64,000 bases of DNA from contig NZ_CDGG01000001.1 of the NCBI RefSeq assembly GCF_000821065.1, forward strand, positions 2,418,001 through 2,482,000, read 5' to 3'. Shown one piece after another: positions 60,206-64,000 of this stretch (positions within the stretch are counted from its first letter, which is position 1; each line of letters starts with the position of its first letter). The notes below the pieces were generated by a model, which was given only the letters and a program-made list of their open reading frames with translations, was not told the DNA's origin and did no database searches. This stretch comes from Oceanobacillus oncorhynchi (lineage in GTDB: Bacteria; Bacillota; Bacilli; Bacillales; Amphibacillaceae). Both the position numbers and the translations under genes were made by a program.

Positions 60206-60982
60206 TTATTTGCCTGATATCAACGCCTCAAAGGTTTCAACCTTTTGCTTTGTAGTAAAAGACTGCTCGTTCCACTCACTGGCCTGAAACGAATTTTTTC
60301 TTGTTTCGATAAGGAGCTGTTCAGAATTTGGACCAACGGTTACATCTTTAAACAATTTTACATCGGTAGTCTCATTATCTTCATTAAACAGTGTTAAGTA
60401 AATATTTCCGTTATATGGAGTGCTTCCGTTATTTCTTATGTGAAAATAATTATCATATGTTCTGCCGGTACGCGGCCGCGTTAATGGATCGTATGATGAG
60501 TCAATGAGTGCTACCATCATATTCTTATCTTCATCTGTCACTACACTTTTTTCATTTGGGTTTGCAAATAATTCCTCTTTTGTATCCAGCCTGTTCACAT
60601 ATAAATATTTATGTCCTAAAGGAATTATCCAAGTGAGAAAGAGTAATATGATGAGAAAGAAAACAGCGACCGCTTGAATAGATACTTTTTTTGTTTTTTT
60701 TAATCTGCTGGAGATACTGTTAAAAATATAGAGGATGATCGTTACGCCTAATAGGATAAAAATCATCGTATTTAAATTTTTAGTATTTGGTAAAACATTC
60801 AAATTATAAACGTAATAATAATACATATGACCAATCGTTGTGAGCAATAAAATAGTAATAGCTTCCATTAAGTAATAAGAAAGTAATCTAAGCTTTTTTT
60901 CTTTATAGACTGAGAAAAAAACATATGCAATAAGTGGAAGTATGATTAGCAAAATCAGGATAAAAAGGGTTAAAAAAGTCAA
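60206..60982 (-). CDS. Four-helix membrane protein with an extracytoplasmic domain
   Basis: 258 residues: hydrophobic helices at about 3-24, 37-56, 71-91 and 103-123, then a hydrophilic ~130-residue C-terminal domain with beta-rich stretches (NYFHIRNNGSTPYNG, IYLTLFNEDNE) like an immunoglobulin-fold extracellular module. The start is the ATG at 60982, but the upstream ribosome-binding site (AAGGAGAA) is good. I do not recognise the family; no neighbour helps. Confidence 0.75.
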   Translation of the reverse strand: MTFLTLFILILLIILPLIAYVFFSVYKEKKLRLLSYYLMEAITILLLTTIGHMYYYYVYNLNVLPNTKNLNTMIFILLGVTIILYIFNSISSRLKKTKKVSIQAVAVFFLIILLFLTWIIPLGHKYLYVNRLDTKEELFANPNEKSVVTDEDKNMMVALIDSSYDPLTRPRTGRTYDNYFHIRNNGSTPYNGNIYLTLFNEDNETTDVKLFKDVTVGPNSEQLLIETRKNSFQASEWNEQSFTTKQKVETFEALISGK

Positions 60983-61297
60983 TTCAATATTCTCCTTATT
61001 TCTTATTTAATAATTTTTGAAGCTAGAAATGTATATAAGATAAATGTCACTTATTAACAAATTGTATCAGATGCTGTTTTAAATGATAATAACTGTTTTA
61101 AAGAAAACATATAACTGCTTGTAAACAATCTTTCATCATTCTCCAAAACAGTTATAAATAACGCTTCTACTGGATAAACTTATAGATAAGCAAATAAAAA
61201 TGAAAAAGTTTTAAAAAGGTATTGCATTATTCTCTAAAAAGAGATATAATAAATCTTGTCCTTAAATAAGGCATTGAAAAAAATTGATTATTCACAT
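60983..61297. other. Intergenic region upstream of tRNA-fMet
   Basis: No gene. ATAACTGTTTT (61089-61099) is inverted as AAAACAGTTAT (61145-61155), with another ATAACTG between; perhaps operators for the minus-strand gene. The fMet promoter TTGCAT (61222-61227), 17 nt, TATAAT (61245-61250) lies near the end. Confidence 0.55.
61222..61250 (+). promoter_or_regulatory. Promoter of tRNA-fMet/tRNA-Asp
   Basis: TTGCAT, 17-nt spacer, TATAAT; start point about 40 nt before tRNA-fMet. Confidence 0.82.
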
Positions 61298-61374
<77 letters not shown>

Positions 61375-61427
61375 AATAAGATCCAGATTCACCATCGAAG
61401 TACTGGATAAGAGAGAATACATACTTA

Positions 61428-61504
61428 GGTCCGGTAGTTCAGTTGGTTAGAATGCCTGCCTGTCACGCAGGAGGTCGCGGGTTCGAGTCCCGTCCGGACC
61501 GCCA
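61428..61504 (+). tRNA. tRNA-Asp (GTC), second copy
   Basis: 77 nt, identical over its whole length to the gene at 19931-20007; CCA encoded. Confidence 0.97.
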
Positions 61505-61532
61505 TGATTTTTAAAAATAATAGTAATCAGCG

Positions 61533-61567
61533 ACACATGGTTTCCGATGAGAAACATGTGTTTTTTT
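61533..61567 (+). terminator. Terminator of tRNA-fMet/tRNA-Asp
   Basis: ACACATGGTTTC pairs with GAAACATGTGT (one mismatch/bulge) around CGATGA; TTTTTT follows. Confidence 0.85.
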
Positions 61568-61720
61568 AATGCAATAAATGAAGCAAGCATGCTTAGGTGT
61601 GTGAAAATAAGAAAAACAGGCCGTCGGAATAATTTATATTGATTTGCATGACATAAATTTTTATTTTTTGCCGTTGATTTGCTATGATAAATAGTAGAAA
61701 ATAAAGGAATTGGTGATAGC

Positions 61721-62680
61721 ATGGATGAATTTTCATTTATTAACGCCATTAAACCCAATACATATAATCAACCTGCATTGATTAAAGGAATCGGGGACGA
61801 TGCTGCTGTTTTCCGCAGCACATCTGATATTGTCACCACAGTAGATACGTTTGTGGAAGATATCCATTTTTCCTTAGAAACAATGGCTCCCTTTCATATT
61901 GGGTATCGTATACTGGCTGCCAATATTAGTGATTTAGCAGCTATGGGAGCAGAGCCCGCCTTTTATTTGGTGTCGATGTGTATCCCAAAAAAATGGAAAC
62001 AATCAGCGTTAGAGGAGATTTATCAAGGAATGCATGAATTGGCATCGATGTATCAAATGGACTTGATTGGCGGAGATACGGTATCGAGTGAACGGTTGAT
62101 GATCTCGATTACAGCAATGGGTTACGTGCCAGAGAATAAAGCAAGATACAGAAGCCATGCAGAGCCAAATGATATTGTTTTTGCGACTGGAACCTTAGGA
62201 GATTCCAGAGCAGGATTAGAGATATTGCTGCAAGGACAGGAATGTAAAGATAAAGACTACTATATAGAACGTCATCGCCTGCCGAATCCGAGAGTGGCAT
62301 TGGCATCAGGATTATGTGAGATAGACCGTGTGGCTTTAAATGACATCAGTGATGGTATCTCAAGTGAAGCAAATGAAATAGCAGAGGCTTCCAATGTGGA
62401 GCTTACAATTATAGAAGAAAAAATTCCTGTTTCTAACAGTTTTCAACAGTTTTCCAAAGAGCAGCAGTATGACTGGAAGCTGTCAGGAGGAGAAGACTTT
62501 GAGCTCCTGGGGACTGTGTCAGAGGTGCATTGGCCGCGAGTACAGGAAATTGCTGTCCAGACAGATACGCCTATCCAGCAGATTGGCTATGTCCGTGAAG
62601 CAGAAGAGCCATGTGTTCTCATTCAGACGCATGGAGAGACGAAAAAATTAATGAAAAGTGGATATACACATTTAAAGTAG
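61721..62680 (+). CDS. thiL: Thiamine-monophosphate kinase
   Basis: Makes thiamine diphosphate from thiamine phosphate and ATP. 319 residues: IKGIGDDAAV, TVDTFVEDIHF, ANISDLAAMGAEP and LIGGDTVSS are the metal and nucleotide motifs, and SGGEDFELL the late motif. ATG start behind GGTGAT, a weak site. First gene of thiL-tsaE-tsaB-rimI, the conserved order of Bacillaceae. Confidence 0.95.
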   Translation: MDEFSFINAIKPNTYNQPALIKGIGDDAAVFRSTSDIVTTVDTFVEDIHFSLETMAPFHIGYRILAANISDLAAMGAEPAFYLVSMCIPKKWKQSALEEIYQGMHELASMYQMDLIGGDTVSSERLMISITAMGYVPENKARYRSHAEPNDIVFATGTLGDSRAGLEILLQGQECKDKDYYIERHRLPNPRVALASGLCEIDRVALNDISDGISSEANEIAEASNVELTIIEEKIPVSNSFQQFSKEQQYDWKLSGGEDFELLGTVSEVHWPRVQEIAVQTDTPIQQIGYVREAEEPCVLIQTHGETKKLMKSGYTHLK

Positions 62681-62692
62681 GTGAATGCGTTG

Positions 62693-63139
62693 ATGCAGAG
62701 GCTATTAAAAACAGAAAAAGATACACAGGATTTTGCCTGCCGGCTGGCTGAAAAATTACAGCCGAACGATGTTTTGACGCTTGAAGGTCAATTAGGTGTC
62801 GGGAAAACGACGTTTACAAAAGGTCTGGCACAGGGATTAGATATCAAGCGGAATATCAGCAGTCCGACTTTTACAATTGTAAAGGAATACCGTGGGCGTT
62901 TGCCGCTTTATCATATGGATGTGTATCGTTTGGAAAATTCGATGGAGGATATCGGCTTTGATGACTATTTCTTTGGAGATGGTGTCACTGTGATTGAATG
63001 GGCAAGCTTTATTGAAGATTTTCTTCCAAGGGAACGGCTGGATATCAAACTGCATTATACAGAAGATGCGGATCAGCGTGAAATAACACTTACTCCTTTC
63101 GGGGAGCATTTTGAACAAGTTGTCAAAGCATTAAGTTAG
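62693..63139 (+). CDS. tsaE: tRNA t6A synthesis ATPase TsaE
   Basis: ATPase required for the threonylcarbamoyladenosine (t6A) modification of tRNAs reading ANN codons, acting with TsaB and TsaD. 148 residues: Walker A EGQLGVGKTTF, SSPTFTIVKEY, HMDVYRL and IEWAS. ATG 62693 is 8 nt from TAGGTGA; in-frame GTG 62681 directly follows the thiL stop and is too close to the site. Confidence 0.94.
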   Translation: MQRLLKTEKDTQDFACRLAEKLQPNDVLTLEGQLGVGKTTFTKGLAQGLDIKRNISSPTFTIVKEYRGRLPLYHMDVYRLENSMEDIGFDDYFFGDGVTVIEWASFIEDFLPRERLDIKLHYTEDADQREITLTPFGEHFEQVVKALS

Positions 63140-63149
63140 GAGTTTTTTT

Positions 63150-63854
63150 ATGAAAATACTTGCGATGGATACTTCCAATCAGGTTTTAAGTGTGGCATTA
63201 TTAGAAGATAAACAATTAATCGGTGAAATCACTACGAATATTGCTAAGAACCATTCCGTACGTTTAATGCCGGCGGTGGAAAAGCTGATGCAGGATGTAC
63301 ATATCACTCCATCTGAATTAGACCGTATTGTCGTTGCGAAAGGCCCCGGTTCTTTTACAGGTGTTCGAATTGGTCTGGCTACAGCCAAAACAATGGCCTG
63401 GGCGTTAAACATACCGGTTATCGGTGTATCGAGCTTGGAAGCATTCGCTTACCAGGGGATTTTATTTGATGGAATCATTTGTCCGTTTTTTGATGCCAGA
63501 CGCGGTTTAGTTTATACAGGGGCGTATCGATGGAAAAATGGAGAGCTTGAAACGGTAATGGAAGAAGAAAATATTTTAATGACAGAATGGCTGGCAAAAC
63601 TGAAAGAAACGGGAGAAAACGTTTTGTTCTTAAGCCAGGATATCGAGGCATTTAAAGAAGTTATTAAAGAGCATTTACAGGATAAGGCTGTGATTGCTGA
63701 TTCATCATTCCAGCTCCCGAGAGCAGCCCACTTGGCTTTGCTGGGAAGAGAAAGAGAAGCTGATTCTGTGCATGCGCTCGTTCCGAACTATCTTCGTTTG
63801 GCAGAGGCAGAAGCAAATTGGCAAAAACAGCAGAAGGAACAAGCAGATTCATGA
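63150..63854 (+). CDS. tsaB: tRNA t6A synthesis protein TsaB
   Basis: Non-catalytic partner that activates TsaD. 234 residues, ASKHA fold: MDTSNQVLSVALLED, VAKGPGSFTGVRIGLATAK and a lid FDARRGLVYTGAY. ATG 63150 is preceded by TTAGGAG, 10 nt after tsaE. Its stop overlaps rimI. Confidence 0.94.
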   Translation: MKILAMDTSNQVLSVALLEDKQLIGEITTNIAKNHSVRLMPAVEKLMQDVHITPSELDRIVVAKGPGSFTGVRIGLATAKTMAWALNIPVIGVSSLEAFAYQGILFDGIICPFFDARRGLVYTGAYRWKNGELETVMEEENILMTEWLAKLKETGENVLFLSQDIEAFKEVIKEHLQDKAVIADSSFQLPRAAHLALLGREREADSVHALVPNYLRLAEAEANWQKQQKEQADS

Positions 63855-64000
63855 GTGAGCTTGTTATTCGTCAGATGAATCTGGAGGATGTTCCGGGAGT
63901 AATGGAAGTGGAAGAAGCTGCTTTTACAGGACCGTGGGATGCAGAGATTTTTCATAAAGAGCTATGTGAAAATGATCATGCTTATTATTTTGTAGCCTGC
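63851..64000 (+). CDS. rimI: Ribosomal-protein-alanine N-acetyltransferase RimI, N-terminal part
   Basis: First 50 codons only; continues beyond the window. The ATG overlaps the tsaB stop (ATGA). SELVIRQMNLEDVPGVMEVE and the following EEAAFTGPWDAEIFHKEL match the RimI N-terminus (core AFTGPWDAEIF). RimI acetylates the N-terminus of S18 and normally lies between tsaB and tsaD. Confidence 0.92.
   Translation, partial: MSELVIRQMNLEDVPGVMEVEEAAFTGPWDAEIFHKELCENDHAYYFVAC

Overview
The window is about 64 kb of low-GC Gram-positive chromosome with strong AGGAGG ribosome-binding sites and frequent TTG/GTG starts. Gene content and order (acpS, ndoAI-ndoA, rsbRSTUVW-sigB-rsbX, tex, sprT-like, tRNA cluster, and later rrn-thiL-tsaE-tsaB-rimI) point to the Bacillaceae. 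The osmolyte genes, long lipoproteins and fused nnr suggest a halotolerant Oceanobacillus/Virgibacillus-like species; the genus is inference.

Layout. 0-2.5 kb: start of a prepilin peptidase, an intact ISL3-type insertion sequence and a rhomboid protease. 2.6-6.8 kb: acpS, nnr, a LolA-like lipoprotein and the EndoAI/EndoA toxin-antitoxin pair, with no alanine racemase where B. subtilis has one. 7-9.2 kb: a duplicated 68-bp repeat, a HAD phosphatase and a flavin reductase. 9.4-14.6 kb: the complete sigma-B stress module with a sigma-B promoter inside the end of rsbU. 14.7-20.5 kb: tex, a PerR-type catalase, a SprT-like protein and eight tRNA genes. 20.5-24.4 kb: a small accessory patch (decayed YoaZ-like gene, FMN reductase/HxlR pair, SDR) bordered by matching hairpins.

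24.4-36 kb: an MFS transporter, a three-repeat lipoprotein, a CdaR-type regulator with glycerate kinase and KdgT permease under a cre site, then the nickel-pincer lactate racemase system larA-larE-larC1-larB-larC2, with larC split around larB. 35.9-36.9 kb (minus strand): a yybP-ykoY manganese riboswitch with its terminator leads into a 41-residue basic protein coupled to a small kinase-like gene. 37-48 kb: a 60-residue membrane protein, aconitase with a tiny zinc-ribbon protein, a GNAT enzyme, the gbsR/gbsAB choline-to-betaine locus with duplicated operators and an orphan betaine-binding lipoprotein, an SDR, an EamA exporter and ribokinase. 48.4-54.6 kb: an oligopeptide ABC transporter behind a cre-overlapped promoter. 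54.8-56.7 kb: a PadR/HAAS/DUF4097 module.

57.3-58 kb: tRNA-Arg, -Pro, -Ala and an rRNA locus in which the first ~35 nt of 16S are joined directly to a near-complete 5S. 58.2-60.9 kb: a DUF1697 protein, a MifM-like arrest-sensor ORF whose 3' part folds over the yidC2 ribosome-binding site, yidC2 and a membrane protein. The window ends with tRNA-fMet, tRNA-Asp and thiL-tsaE-tsaB-rimI.

A family of short intergenic repeats (five copies recognised) is scattered from 33 to 57 kb. The most interesting items are the manganese riboswitch with unexpected cargo, the divergent mifM-yidC2 switch, the lar operon with larC interrupted by larB, the orphan binding protein sharing an operon with gbsR, and the 16S-5S chimera, which may be an assembly collapse.
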